Source of the DNA: Candidatus Epilinea brevis
GTDB taxonomy: Bacteria; Chloroflexota; Anaerolineae; Epilineales; Epilineaceae
Assembly: GCA_016710785.1 (NCBI GenBank)
Contig: JADJUE010000011.1
Location: forward strand, 1 to 64,000
Length of the DNA: 64,000 nt
Direction of reading: 5' to 3'
Shown: one piece after another, positions 7,299 to 16,570 of the stretch
Layout: each line of letters starts with the position of its first letter
How positions within the stretch are numbered: position 1 is the stretch's first letter
Position numbers and translations under genes: made by a program
The notes under the pieces: model-generated
Seen by the model: only the letters and a program-made list of their open reading frames with translations
Told to the model about the DNA's origin: nothing
The model's database searches: none

Positions 7299-8039
7299 TC
7301 ACCCCGCGTCCTTCGGCACCTGCTCCTTGCCCGCGAAGTCCACGAAGCGGTAGCCCACGCCGCGGTCGGTCAGGATGTACTTGGGATGGCCCGGCTGCGG
7401 CTCGATCTTCTGGCGCAGGTAGGTGACGTAGAGGCGCACGTAGTTGTCCTGACCCAGGTACTCCGGACCCCAGACCTTGGAGAGGATGATGTCGTGGGTG
7501 AGGAGCCAGCCCGCGTTCTGCACCAGGTGGTAGAGCAGGCGCCATTCTGTGGGCCGAAGCTTCAACCGCTGGCCGCGGGCGATCACCTCGCGGGTGGCGA
7601 AGTCGATCGTCAGGTCCTCGTCCACCTTGACCAGCTGGCCCGCGGCGGTGGGGCGGCTCGTGCGGCGCAGCACCGCCTGGGCGCGGCTGACCAGCTCTGC
7701 CGGGCTGAAAGGCTTGGCCAGGTAATCGTCCGCGCCCAGGTCAAGGCCGCGGATGCGATCCGGCTCGTCGGCCTGCACCGTCAGCATGATCACCGGCACC
7801 TCCGAGACCTTGCGCAGCTCCCGGAGCGTCTCGAAGCCATCCAGGCCGCCCGGCATGTTGACGTCGAGGATGATCAGGTCCGGCAGGTGCTGGCGCAGGG
7901 CCTCCAGGCCCGCCCGCCCGTCGGCGGCCCCGATCACCCGCGCGCCCATCATCTCGAAATGCAGCTGGACGAAGCGGATGATGCGCGGCTCGTCGTCGAC
8001 GACCAGGACCAGGCGGTCCTTGAGAGGCGAGGTGCTCAT
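7299..8039 (-). CDS. OmpR/KdpE-type DNA-binding response regulator
   Basis: 246 residues. Receiver domain at 9-125 with the acidic pair D15/D16, phospho-acceptor Asp59 in ILDVNMPG and Lys109 in LAKPF. The C-terminal winged-helix domain (about 145-235) has the family motifs LRPTEWRLLYHLVQNAGWLLT, VWGPEYLG and YVTYLRQKI. Its ATG overlaps the stop of the upstream sensor kinase by 4 bp (ATGA), so the two proteins are translationally coupled and very likely form a two-component pair. Confidence 0.95.
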   Translation of the reverse strand: MSTSPLKDRLVLVVDDEPRIIRFVQLHFEMMGARVIGAADGRAGLEALRQHLPDLIILDVNMPGGLDGFETLRELRKVSEVPVIMLTVQADEPDRIRGLDLGADDYLAKPFSPAELVSRAQAVLRRTSRPTAAGQLVKVDEDLTIDFATREVIARGQRLKLRPTEWRLLYHLVQNAGWLLTHDIILSKVWGPEYLGQDNYVRLYVTYLRQKIEPQPGHPKYILTDRGVGYRFVDFAGKEQVPKDAG

Positions 8040-9799
8040 GGCTGGCCTTCCGGGGAATGCGGGGGAGGGATGTCGTTCGCGGGCTGCGTGCTCGTCGCCG
8101 CGGGCGGCGCGGCGGCAGCCGGCAGCCAGAGGGTGAAGGTGCTGCCCTGCCCGGGCGCCGAGGCCACGTCCAGGCGCCCACCGTGGGCCTGGGCGATGGC
8201 TCGCGCCATGTACAGCCCCAGCCCCGCGCCGTCACCGCCCTCGCTGGCGCGGGTGAAGCGCTGGAAGATGCGCTCCTGCTCCTGCGGGTCGATGCCCGCG
8301 CCCGCATCGCGCACCCAGACCGCGACGCCGTCCGCGGCCGAGCGGGCGCCCACGCGGATCGTCGAGCCCGGCGGGGCATGCTTGACGGCGTTGGACCACA
8401 GGTTCTGCAGCAGCTCGCGCAGGCGCACCGGGTCAGCCTGCACCGGCGGCAGGCCCGGGTCCAGCTGCAGCTCCCAGCGGCGGTCGCCGCCGGCCACCTT
8501 GAAGGGCTCCACCCAGCGGGCGATCTCACGCCCCAGGTCGAGCAGGTGCAGGTTCAGCCGCAGGGCCCCGGCTTCCAGCCGCGCCGCGGCCAGGAGCTGC
8601 TCCACCATGCGCGTCAGGTGGGTCGTCTCGTCCAGGATGACGTCCACCGCCTCGGCATGCAGGGCCTCGTCCGTGCGCACCTGCTCGTAGCGCAAGGTCT
8701 CCGCATAGCCGCGGATCAGGGCCAGGGGCGTCTTCAGCTCGTGGGACAGGCCGGCCAGGAAGGCCCGCCCGGCGTCCTCCGCCTCCTTGAAGCCGGAGAG
8801 GTCCACGATGTCCACCACGAAGCCCCCCCGGCGGGGGCGCGGCTCGGGCAGGGGGGTCACCGTCACCAGCACCCAGGCGCCCGCCCCGCCCCGCGGCAGC
8901 TGCACCCGCCCCTGGAGGCTCGCCGTCGCGCCGCCCTCCGGCAGCCTGAAGGGCAACGGCCGGTCCTGCAGGTCGCTGAGGTCGATCAGCTCGGAGGCAG
9001 GGCGGCCCGCCAGGTCCTGCCCCACCAGACCCAGCAGCTGGGCCACCGCCGGATTGTGTGAGCGCACCCGGCCGGTGCCATCCAGGAGGAGCACGCCCGC
9101 CGGGCTGTTGTCGTAGATGGAGGCCAGGCGTCGCTCGCGGGCTTGCAGGCGCTGATGGCTGTCGGCGTTCTGGATGGCGACCGCCGCCTGATCGGCGAAG
9201 GTGGCCAGCAGCTGGGTGTCCAGAGGGGTGAAGGCCGCCGCCCCCTCGGAGCGAAAGACGATGATGCGCCCGATGGCCTCCTGGCCGATCTCCAGCGGCA
9301 AGCTGATCACCTGCTGGCCATCGCCGGGCTCGCCCGGCAGGTTCTCCACGCCGATCCCGTCGGCGCCACCGGAGCGCAGGTTGCGCGCCAAGGGCGCCGG
9401 TCGGTCGCCCCAGGGCGCGGGCGTCTGCCGCTGGGCGGCGGTCGGCGGGTCGGCGACCGCCGCGGCATCCGCATCGGCGGGCGCGACTGCCGGTCCATCC
9501 TCCAGATGGGCCAGGTAGGCCTCGAAACGGGCGTCCAGGCGCACGCTGGCGACCAGCCCCACCTCGCCGCTCGGCTGGCGCAGGGCGATGGCCCCGGCAT
9601 GCCCGCCGGTCATGCTGACGGCGGCGCGGACGACCCGCTCCAGCACCTCGCGCAGGTCCAGCGGCTGGCTGATGGCCTGCGCCACCCGGAGCAGCCAGTC
9701 GCGCTGCTGCAGCTCGCGCTCCCGCTGGCCGGCAACCAGCGGGGAAAGGACGGCAGAGGGCGGCGCAGGGGCGTCGTCCACCGGCAGAGCCGGGTTCAT
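8036..9799 (-). CDS. sensor histidine kinase with GAF and PAS input domains
   Basis: 587 residues, no transmembrane segment, so probably cytoplasmic. The order is GAF domain (about 35-215), PAS domain (about 222-340), HisKA with His353 in FLAGLSHELKTPLALIRG, and HATPase_c with the N-box around Asn470 (NLWSNAVKHAP), DAGAGI at 498-503 and GAGLGLYMARAI. The GAF domain is split by a Pro/Ala-rich insert at about 100-145. Start at ATG 9799 overlaps the stop of the S2P protease gene by 4 bp. Signal unknown. Confidence 0.93.
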   Translation of the reverse strand: MNPALPVDDAPAPPSAVLSPLVAGQRERELQQRDWLLRVAQAISQPLDLREVLERVVRAAVSMTGGHAGAIALRQPSGEVGLVASVRLDARFEAYLAHLEDGPAVAPADADAAAVADPPTAAQRQTPAPWGDRPAPLARNLRSGGADGIGVENLPGEPGDGQQVISLPLEIGQEAIGRIIVFRSEGAAAFTPLDTQLLATFADQAAVAIQNADSHQRLQARERRLASIYDNSPAGVLLLDGTGRVRSHNPAVAQLLGLVGQDLAGRPASELIDLSDLQDRPLPFRLPEGGATASLQGRVQLPRGGAGAWVLVTVTPLPEPRPRRGGFVVDIVDLSGFKEAEDAGRAFLAGLSHELKTPLALIRGYAETLRYEQVRTDEALHAEAVDVILDETTHLTRMVEQLLAAARLEAGALRLNLHLLDLGREIARWVEPFKVAGGDRRWELQLDPGLPPVQADPVRLRELLQNLWSNAVKHAPPGSTIRVGARSAADGVAVWVRDAGAGIDPQEQERIFQRFTRASEGGDGAGLGLYMARAIAQAHGGRLDVASAPGQGSTFTLWLPAAAAPPAATSTQPANDIPPPHSPEGQP

Positions 9800-10911
9800 C
9801 CGCCCCGCCCCGCGCGCAGGGTGCCGCGGACCATCAGCAGCTCGGCGACATTGTCCATGGTGAGCAGGCCCACCAGGCGCCCTTCGGCCAGGATCGGAAC
9901 GCTGAGGAGGGCACGCGCCTGGATCAGGCCCAAGGCCTCCTCCAGGGGCAGATCCGCTCCCAGGTCGGGCAGGTCGCGGTGCATGAGGGCACCGACCGCC
10001 GGCCGCGGCTCCGGCTTGGACAGGGCGTGGATCACCTGGTCGCGGGTCAGGAGACCCACGACCCGCTGCCCATCCAGCGGCTGCCCTTCCAGCCGCTGCC
10101 CTTCCAGCACCGGGAAGTCCTGCTGCGAGCCGGCCAGGATGAGGGCCACCGCCTGGTCCAGCGAATCCGCGGCATCGAGCACGCGAAAGTCCGTGAGCAT
10201 GGCCTGGCGCACGGTGATGCCGTCCAGGAGCGAGCGACGGGTGACAGCCGCCGCTTCCTGCCCCGCGGCGATCCAGACGAAGAAGGCGATGAACAGCAGC
10301 ATGGGCTGGCCGAAGAGCCCGGCCAGCCCGAAGAGCAGCGCGATGCTCTGCCCCAGGGACGCCGCCATGCGGGTGGCCCGCTCGCGCCCCATCCTGAGCG
10401 ACAGGAGGGCGCGCAGCACCCGGCCGCCATCCATCGGGAAGGCCGGCAGCAGGTTGAAGAGGGCCAGGGAGAGGTTGACCCCCAGCAGGCGCTCCAGCAG
10501 CGGCCCTTCCAGGAGGCCCATCTGGCTGAGGGAAACCGCCGGGCGCGCCAGGAGCAGCAGCAACAGCCAGAGCCCGGCGGCGATGGCCAGGTTGACCGCC
10601 GGCCCCGCCAGGGCCACCACCAGCTCCTGTCCCGGCTTCTCCGGCATGCGCTCCAGGCGCGCCACCCCGCCGATGGGATAGAGGGTGATATCCGCGGTGC
10701 CGATGCCGTAGCGCCGCGCGGTCAGGGCGTGACCGTACTCGTGCAGGATGACGCAGCCGAAGAGGGCGACGACGAAGCCCAAGGCGACCGGCACCGACTG
10801 CCCCTCGTCCATGCCCGCCGAGATGGCCACGAAGGCCAGGAGCAGCAGGAAGGTGGCATGGATGTAGACATCGACGCCCAGGAAACGGCCCAGCTTCAAT
10901 GACCAACGCAT
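9796..10911 (-). CDS. site-2 protease family (M50) membrane metalloprotease with CBS pair
   Basis: 371 residues. Zinc ligands are HEYGH (57-61) and the Asp of NLLPAFPMDGG (153-163). Several hydrophobic helices surround these motifs in the first 230 residues. Two CBS domains at about 235-365 end in LLTMDNVAELLMV and probably sense adenine nucleotides. S2P enzymes cleave transmembrane segments, often releasing regulators. ATG 10911 gives the normal family N-terminus (SLKLGRFLGVDVYIH); an upstream open extension encodes only the intergenic repeat. It is the first gene of a three-gene operon with the kinase and regulator. Confidence 0.93.
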   Translation of the reverse strand: MRWSLKLGRFLGVDVYIHATFLLLLAFVAISAGMDEGQSVPVALGFVVALFGCVILHEYGHALTARRYGIGTADITLYPIGGVARLERMPEKPGQELVVALAGPAVNLAIAAGLWLLLLLLARPAVSLSQMGLLEGPLLERLLGVNLSLALFNLLPAFPMDGGRVLRALLSLRMGRERATRMAASLGQSIALLFGLAGLFGQPMLLFIAFFVWIAAGQEAAAVTRRSLLDGITVRQAMLTDFRVLDAADSLDQAVALILAGSQQDFPVLEGQRLEGQPLDGQRVVGLLTRDQVIHALSKPEPRPAVGALMHRDLPDLGADLPLEEALGLIQARALLSVPILAEGRLVGLLTMDNVAELLMVRGTLRAGRGG

Positions 10912-11002
10912 GCGTCTGCTCCTGAGGTTCGGATCGCCTCCGCCGCCTGGGGCCTGCGGCAACCGTCCTGGTAGCGGCCAGCCAGTTCCTGCGCCCCCAC
11001 TG

Positions 11003-11210
11003 AACGTGCGGGCTGCCGCTTCATGAACGCTCGGCCACCGAGTGCCGACACAGCCACCGGCTCTCTCAGTCAACCTCCAATGCACGAACGGCATCACCGT
11101 GAAACGTGCGGGCTGCCGCTTTCTGAACGCTCGGCCACCGAATGTAGCCGACACCCAACCCACCCCCCGGCTACTCTCAGTCAACCTCCAATGCACGATC
11201 CTAATCACCG
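11003..11210. repeat. two tandem copies of a roughly 100-bp intergenic sequence
   Basis: Copy 1 (11003-11100) and copy 2 (11103-11210) share long identical blocks: aacgtgcgggctgccgctt, gaacgctcggccaccga, then ctctcagtcaacctccaatg. Small indels lie in the middle of each. The pair lies between the FtsB-like gene and the S2P operon, just upstream of the S2P gene, and copy 2 reaches the stop of the FtsB-like gene. It may duplicate a promoter or terminator region. Confidence 0.85.
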
Positions 11211-11563
11211 CGCAGCCAGCCCAGGAAGCGGTCCCAGGCCGAAGGTTGGACCGGCGCCGCGGGCGCCGCGGGCGGCGGCTCGGGGCTGGGCGCCGGCACG
11301 GGCACGAAGACCGTGTCGCCGGGCAGGGCCATGTCCAGCTGTTCGCGGGCCACCCGCTCCACGTAGGCATCCGTCTGCGCCTCGGCGGCCGCGGTGCTCA
11401 AGGCCTCCACCTGCGCCTGGAGGCGCGACACCTCGCGTGCCATCCGCTGCTGCTGCTGCTGCGCGGTGCGCACTTCAAGAGCCAGGTTGGCCAGACGAAC
11501 GGTGTAGACCCCGGCCAAGGTCAGACCGACCACCCATGCCACCCGTCGCCATGTCTGCGGCAT
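11201..11563 (-). CDS. FtsB/DivIC-like septum formation initiator
   Basis: 120 residues. One N-terminal TM helix (about 8-27) is followed by a heptad coiled coil (about 30-65, QQQQQRMAREVSRLQAQVEAL) and the family's conserved YVERVAREQLDMALPGDTVFV. A Pro/Ala-rich C-terminal tail ends in WDRFLGWLRGD. Known relatives are bitopic cell-division proteins that link FtsL and FtsQ at the septum. The gene is 13 bp downstream of the solute-binding protein gene on the same strand. Confidence 0.85.
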   Translation of the reverse strand: MPQTWRRVAWVVGLTLAGVYTVRLANLALEVRTAQQQQQRMAREVSRLQAQVEALSTAAAEAQTDAYVERVAREQLDMALPGDTVFVPVPAPSPEPPPAAPAAPVQPSAWDRFLGWLRGD

Positions 11564-11576
11564 GTACCAGCCCTCC

Positions 11577-13271
11577 TCAGCGGCCGAACACCCGCTCGGT
11601 GCGGGCGTACCAGTCAGGCAGGCTCAGGAAGCGGTCGGCGGGCTGCACCACCAGCGAGGGCAGCTGCACGTTGCCGATGGCCGGGTCCGCAACCACATAG
11701 GTGTAGGCCGGGTAGGCGATGATCAGCGCCGGCAGCTGCTCGGCGAAGATCACCTGGAAGCGGTTGTAGAGTTCCCGCCGCTCCGGCTGCCCTTGGATGG
11801 GATGCGCGCGGCGGGCATCCACCAGCAGTTGGTCGGCGTCCGGGCTGTTGAAGCCGGCGTAGTTCTGCCCCGGCGCGGTGATCTGCGAGCTGTGCCAGAG
11901 GGCGTAGGGATCTGGATCGTAGTAGGGCAGCTCGACGCTGAAGAGCAGCGCCGAGAAGGCACGGGTACCCAGGGTGGCGGCCAGGTTGGCCCCTTGGATC
12001 TCCTGCACGTCCACCTGGATGCCCACCGCCCGCCAGCCCTTCTGCACCTGGCCGGCCATGTCCACCAGCAAGGGGTTGTCGCCGCGCACGCTGAGCGTGA
12101 AATGCAGGGGCTGGCCGTCGCGGTCGCGGATCTCGTCGCCGTCGCTGTCCACCCAGCCGGCCTCGTCCAGAACCTCGGCGGCCTTGGCGGGGTCGAACTC
12201 AGGCTGCGGCAGGGCGTCGTTATGGGCCCAGGATCCCGGCGGAATGGGGCTGGTACCCTTGACCCCGTGCCCGCCCAGGAGGGTCTTGGCCTGGATCAGG
12301 CCATCGCGATCCAGGGCCAGCGACAGGGCCTGGCGCACGGAGGCGTTGCGCAGCAGCGGGTCCGACGCGTTGAGGTAGATGGCGGTGTAACCGGACTGCA
12401 AGGCCTCGATCACCCGGATGCGGTCGTCGTTCGCCAGCCGGTCCAGGGCGTCCGGCGGCACGCGGCCCATCCCCTGCACCTCGCGGCGGCCGACGGCGCC
12501 CACCGCCTCCTCCGGCGTTTCGAAATAGCGCAGCACGACGGTGTCCAGGTACGGCTGCTTGCCCTGGTTGGCCCAATGCTGGTCGAAGCGCATCAGGCGG
12601 TCCTCGCTGGCGGCGCCCCCATCGCGCGGCGCCAGGCGGAAGCGTCCGGAACCCACGGGGGCGAAGGTGGAGAAACGGTCCAGGGCCAACTGCTCCGGCG
12701 GCACCTCGGCCAGGATATGGGCCGGGACGATGCTGAGCATGGCGGCGCTCAGGAAGGGCGCGTAGGCCTCCGCCAGGACGACACGCACCGTGCGGTCGTC
12801 CACCTTCTCCACCGTGGCCTTCTGCCAGGCGCCGGCCAGACGGGTCTTCTGGATGTCGGGGATGGCCGGGTCCTGGATCAGCTTGACGGTGAAGACCACA
12901 TCATCGGCGGTCACGGGCTGGTCGTCGTGCCAGCGCGCACCCTCGCGCAGATGGAAGGTGTAGGTGCGCGCGTCCTCCGAAACGTCCCAGCGCTCGGCCA
13001 GATCGCCCTCGATGGGCGGGTTGCCGCCGGCGCTGCCGGCCGCGGGTCGGGTCAGGCCGCTGAAGAGCAGCCGGGCCAACACCAGCTCGGCATCGGTGCG
13101 GGCCAGGAGGGGGTTGTAGGTCTGGGGCGCGCCGACGATGGCCTCGACGTACTCGCCGCCGCGCGCCGGCCGCTCGGTGAAGGCCTGCCGCGACACCAGG
13201 TACAGGACGGTGCCGATGATCAGCACCCCTATGCCGGCCAGGGCGGCTTGCCAGCGGGTCTGGTTCAGCAC
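11577..13271 (-). CDS. ABC transporter substrate-binding protein, family 5 (peptide type)
   Basis: 564 residues from GTG 13271. An uncleaved or signal helix (about 9-27) precedes the SBP_bac_5 fold. Typical elements are YTFHLREGARWHDDQPVTADDVVFT, SGYTAIYLN with RQALSLALDRDGLI, and DPYALWHSSQ near the end. It lacks a lipobox Cys, so it may be anchored by the N-terminal helix. No permease or ATPase is adjacent, so it could share those of another system. It sits between secG and the FtsB-like gene with short gaps, perhaps one transcript. Confidence 0.88.
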   Translation of the reverse strand: MLNQTRWQAALAGIGVLIIGTVLYLVSRQAFTERPARGGEYVEAIVGAPQTYNPLLARTDAELVLARLLFSGLTRPAAGSAGGNPPIEGDLAERWDVSEDARTYTFHLREGARWHDDQPVTADDVVFTVKLIQDPAIPDIQKTRLAGAWQKATVEKVDDRTVRVVLAEAYAPFLSAAMLSIVPAHILAEVPPEQLALDRFSTFAPVGSGRFRLAPRDGGAASEDRLMRFDQHWANQGKQPYLDTVVLRYFETPEEAVGAVGRREVQGMGRVPPDALDRLANDDRIRVIEALQSGYTAIYLNASDPLLRNASVRQALSLALDRDGLIQAKTLLGGHGVKGTSPIPPGSWAHNDALPQPEFDPAKAAEVLDEAGWVDSDGDEIRDRDGQPLHFTLSVRGDNPLLVDMAGQVQKGWRAVGIQVDVQEIQGANLAATLGTRAFSALLFSVELPYYDPDPYALWHSSQITAPGQNYAGFNSPDADQLLVDARRAHPIQGQPERRELYNRFQVIFAEQLPALIIAYPAYTYVVADPAIGNVQLPSLVVQPADRFLSLPDWYARTERVFGR

Positions 13272-13329
13272 GGTGGGCAGGGGCGGTTGGGGGCGGAGGG
13301 GCCGGGATCCCGGCGGCGGTCCGTCGGCC

Positions 13330-13545
13330 TCAGCGGCCGACAGTGAAGATCGCCAGGGTCAGGAAGACGACGGCGAAGACCACGGTCATGCTGAACACCG
13401 ACTTCTCCACACCCCGGCGGGTCTGGTAGATGCTGCCGTCGCCGCCGAACATGCCGCCCAGGCTGCCGCCCTTGGCCTGCAGGATGACAAGGCCCGTCAG
13501 GACCAAGGACACGATCATCAGCGCGATGCGCAGATAGGTTCCCAC
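13330..13545 (-). CDS. secG: preprotein translocase subunit SecG
   Basis: 71 residues from GTG 13545, preceded by an AAGGAGAG ribosome site. Two TM helices flank the conserved loop QAKGGSLGGMFGG-x-GSIYQTRRGVEK, the SecG signature. It is the accessory subunit of SecYEG that aids SecA-driven export. It is 58 bp upstream of the solute-binding protein gene on the same strand. Confidence 0.93.
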   Translation of the reverse strand: MGTYLRIALMIVSLVLTGLVILQAKGGSLGGMFGGDGSIYQTRRGVEKSVFSMTVVFAVVFLTLAIFTVGR

Positions 13546-13669
13546 GAAGACTCTCCTTGACGCCCGGGGTCAGCGGCGGGCGGTACCCTGGATGCGGATG
13601 AGGACCGGTGAACGGCCGGCCGCCGCGCCCAGGGCGCAAGACGGAGGGCCGAATGAATGGTTGATTGTA

Positions 13670-14731
13670 TCAGAAGGGGACGGACCACCAAAACAGGGCC
13701 AGGCCGAAGACGGTGTAGACGCCGACGAGCATCACCCCTTCCAGCCAGTTGGTGACCCCGTCCTGGGCCACGAGGTTGGCCACCAGCGCCGCCGCGGCCA
13801 TGGCCGCCAGCTCGTAAGGGCTGAAGACCAGATCCATGGGCCGGCCGATCGCCAGAGACCCGAAGACCAGGAGCGGCGCGCCCAGCAGGGCCACCTGGCG
13901 GCAGGTGTCGGTGGCGGCCACCAGGGCCAGGTCCATGCGGTTATGCCAGCCGGCGCGGATGGTAGCCAGGTATTCGGCGGCATTGCCGGCCAAAGGGGCG
14001 ACGACGAGGCCCACCAGGAGCACCGCGCCCCGATCCCGCTCCAGCACCAGCCCCGCGGCGGCCACGAAGCGCTGCGCCAGGAGGGTGAAGGCCGCCAGGG
14101 TCAGGAGGCTCATCCCTACCGCCAGGAGAGGCAGGTCCAGGGCGCGGGGCAGGAGCCCCAGGCTCAGGGGCGGCCGGTCGGTGACGAGGACCCGGCGCTG
14201 GGCGGCGCTGGCGATGGCGGGCTGCCGCCCGGCTTCGCGCGCCTGCCAGACGAGGTCGTAGTACAGGGACAAGAGGTAGAGGGCCAGCATGACCCCTGCC
14301 ACGGCCAGGCTGAGGGCCTCGATGGCCCCGCTGTTGCGCGGCCCGCCGGGATGCAGCCCGTCATGGATGGCCGGCAGCGCCAGGGCGATGACCGCCAGCA
14401 CCATGAGCGTGGTGGCCATGCCGGCCTGCTCGCGGTCGAAGTACTGGTGCCCATGCCGCAGCCCACCGACAAAGGCCGCCAGCCCCAGTCCCAAGAGCGC
14501 GCTGGCCAGGATGGTTCCGATGAGGCTGGCCTTGACCAGCTCGAAGAGCCCGGCTTGCAGGGCGAAGACGGCGACCAGCAGGCGCATCGCCCCGCAGAGG
14601 GCCAGCTGGGCCAACAGCCCGGCGCGGCGTCCCAGACCGGCGGTCATCGCCAGGCCCAAGGGAACCAGCAAGGCGGAGCAGAGCCAGAGGCCCAGGCCGG
14701 CGGCCAGGAGCGGGAGCCAGGGAGTGGGCAT
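13670..14731 (-). CDS. calcium/proton antiporter (CaCA family, CAX-type)
   Basis: 353 residues with about ten hydrophobic segments. Two related halves each carry an acidic alpha-repeat. The C-terminal one is clear (PLAGNAAEYLATIRAGWHN, with the conserved G-N-A-A-E), followed by DLALVAATDTCRQVALLGAPLLV. The N-terminal repeat is around LFELVKASLIGTILASALLGLGLAAFVGG. ATG 14731 is chosen as the first in-frame Met before the first TM. It would export Ca2+ in exchange for protons across the inner membrane. Confidence 0.88.
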   Translation of the reverse strand: MPTPWLPLLAAGLGLWLCSALLVPLGLAMTAGLGRRAGLLAQLALCGAMRLLVAVFALQAGLFELVKASLIGTILASALLGLGLAAFVGGLRHGHQYFDREQAGMATTLMVLAVIALALPAIHDGLHPGGPRNSGAIEALSLAVAGVMLALYLLSLYYDLVWQAREAGRQPAIASAAQRRVLVTDRPPLSLGLLPRALDLPLLAVGMSLLTLAAFTLLAQRFVAAAGLVLERDRGAVLLVGLVVAPLAGNAAEYLATIRAGWHNRMDLALVAATDTCRQVALLGAPLLVFGSLAIGRPMDLVFSPYELAAMAAAALVANLVAQDGVTNWLEGVMLVGVYTVFGLALFWWSVPF

Positions 14732-14799
14732 GGCCGGCGATTGTACGCCGGGGGGCGGGCGGGGCAAGTGGGGGGGGCGCCTGCAGTATCATCCCCCTC

Positions 14800-16461
14800 A
14801 TGCCCCAGGCCCCCGCATCCCCGCCCCCCCCTCCCCCAGCCACCTGGCGCGTCCTGCAGCTGGAGCTGGCCTTGGACGAGCCGGAATCCCTGCTGCGGGC
14901 GCGGGCGGCACAGGTCCTGGGCCTGGATCCGGCCGAGCTGCGCGGGTCGCGCATCGCGTTGAAGGCCCTCGACGCCCGCGTCCGCGGCGCCGCGCGCCGC
15001 CTGCAATGGGTCTGCCATGTGGACCTGATGGTGGACGCGGGGCGGGTGACGCCGGCCATGAAGCGGGCCATGAAGAGCGGGCGGGTGAAGATGGCGCCCG
15101 CCGCGGCCGCCGTGGATCGACCGGAACGGCATCCCAGCCTCGTCGGGCCGGGCGTGGATCCCGTGGTCGTCGTGGGCTCGGGGCCGGCGGGGCTCTTCGC
15201 GGCCTACCTGCTGGCGCGCAACGGCGTGCGGGTGACCCTCTTGGAACGGGGCCCCGCCATCCGCGAGCGGGGGCTGGCCGTGGTGCGCTTCCACCGCACG
15301 CGGGAGGTGGACCCCGAGCGCAACCTGCTCTTCGGGGAGGGCGGGGCGGGCACCTATTCCGACGGCAAGATCTACACCCGCGTGGACGATCCGCTGGAGT
15401 TGCCGCTCCTGGAGGAGCTGGTGGCCTGCGGTGCGCCGCCGGCCATCGTCTACGACAGCGGGGCCCATATCGGCACCGACAAGCTGCACCGCCTGTTGCC
15501 GCGCCTGAGGGCAAGGCTGATGGACCTGGGGGTGTCCTTCCACTTCGACACCCGCCTGACGGGCCTGCGGCTGGACGCCGGCGGCGGGCGCGTGCGGGCC
15601 GTGGTCACCGAGCGGGGCGAGCTGCCCTGCGCCGCGTTGGTGCTGGCCATCGGGCACAGCGCCCGCGACACCTGGGCCATGCTCGCCGCGGCAGGCCTGG
15701 CCTTCGAGGCGAAGCCCTTCCAGCTGGGACTGCGCATCGAGCATCCCCAGGAGCTGATCGATCGCGGGCGCTACGGCGGACCCATCCCCCAGTTGGGAGC
15801 GGCATCCTACAACCTTGTCTCGCGGGCCACCCCCGCAGCGGCCGCCGCCCATTCCTTCTGCATGTGCCCTGGCGGCCGGGTGGTGGCCAGCGTCAGCGAG
15901 CCCCAGCTGCTGTGCACCAACGGCATGAGCAACGCCAGCCATTCTTCCGCCTGGGCCTCGGCGGCCATCGTCACCACCGTCGGCCCCGAGCAGTTCGGGG
16001 CGGGAGCCTTCGACGGCGTCGCCTTCCAGCGCGCGCTGGAGGCCCGCTGCTTCGCCGCCGGTGGCGGCGACTACACCGCGCCGGCCCAGGGCGCGGCCGA
16101 CTTCCTCGCCGGCCGGCCGACCACCAAGGGGCTGCGCCATTCCACCTACCCCTTCGGCACCGTGCCCGGCCGTTTGGACGAGCTGCTGCCGCCGGCCGTC
16201 CGCGACGCCGTGGCCCAGGCTCTCCTGCGCTTCGACCGCCTGATCCCCGGCTACGCCGGCAACGAGGGGCAGCTGCTGGGCCTGGAGTCGCGCAGCTCGG
16301 GCCCCGTGCGCATGCCGCGCGACCCCGTCACCCGCCGCGCGGTAGGCTTGGCCAACGTCTACCCCGTGGGCGAGGGCGCGGGCTACGCCGGAGGCATCAT
16401 GAGCGCGGCCCTGGACGGGGCCAACACGGCGGTGGCGCTGGTGGAGGGCGGGGCGGGGTAG
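14800..16461 (+). CDS. NAD(P)/FAD-dependent oxidoreductase, COG2509 type
   Basis: 553 residues. An N-terminal domain of about 110 residues precedes a Rossmann FAD motif VVVGSGPAGLFAAYLLARNG at about 125-144. Family hallmarks follow: ERGPAIRERG, GEGGAGTYSDGKIYTR, GAHIGTDKLHRLLPRLR and a C-terminal NVYPVGEGAGYAGGIMSAALDG. These proteins are uncharacterised flavin dehydrogenases found across bacteria. The physiological substrate is not known. The gene is divergent from the Ca2+/H+ antiporter. Confidence 0.9.
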   Translation: MPQAPASPPPPPPATWRVLQLELALDEPESLLRARAAQVLGLDPAELRGSRIALKALDARVRGAARRLQWVCHVDLMVDAGRVTPAMKRAMKSGRVKMAPAAAAVDRPERHPSLVGPGVDPVVVVGSGPAGLFAAYLLARNGVRVTLLERGPAIRERGLAVVRFHRTREVDPERNLLFGEGGAGTYSDGKIYTRVDDPLELPLLEELVACGAPPAIVYDSGAHIGTDKLHRLLPRLRARLMDLGVSFHFDTRLTGLRLDAGGGRVRAVVTERGELPCAALVLAIGHSARDTWAMLAAAGLAFEAKPFQLGLRIEHPQELIDRGRYGGPIPQLGAASYNLVSRATPAAAAAHSFCMCPGGRVVASVSEPQLLCTNGMSNASHSSAWASAAIVTTVGPEQFGAGAFDGVAFQRALEARCFAAGGGDYTAPAQGAADFLAGRPTTKGLRHSTYPFGTVPGRLDELLPPAVRDAVAQALLRFDRLIPGYAGNEGQLLGLESRSSGPVRMPRDPVTRRAVGLANVYPVGEGAGYAGGIMSAALDGANTAVALVEGGAG

Positions 16462-16501
16462 GGGCGGGACCGCCGAATTCCTCCCCACCCCTCTGCCTGG
16501 G

Positions 16502-16507
16502 CTACAA
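16502..16507 (+). promoter_or_regulatory. putative -10 box for the PASTA kinase gene
   Basis: TACAAT at 16502-16507 in the short gap after the COG2509 gene, with only a weak -35 (ttcctc at 16478-16483, 18-bp spacer). Transcription from it would start near 16514, which makes the GTG at 16523 a poor start and supports the GTG at 16571. Confidence 0.45.
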
Positions 16508-16570
16508 TCGCCCCTGAGACCCGTGTCCGGTTCGATCATCCCGCCGGCCCGAACCCTCCAGGGGAAGCCT

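Noticed and set aside
16523..16570. Earlier GTG start of the PASTA kinase
   Set aside because: It would lie only about 9 nt after the predicted transcription start and lacks a ribosome site; the GTG at 16571 has AGGGGAA.
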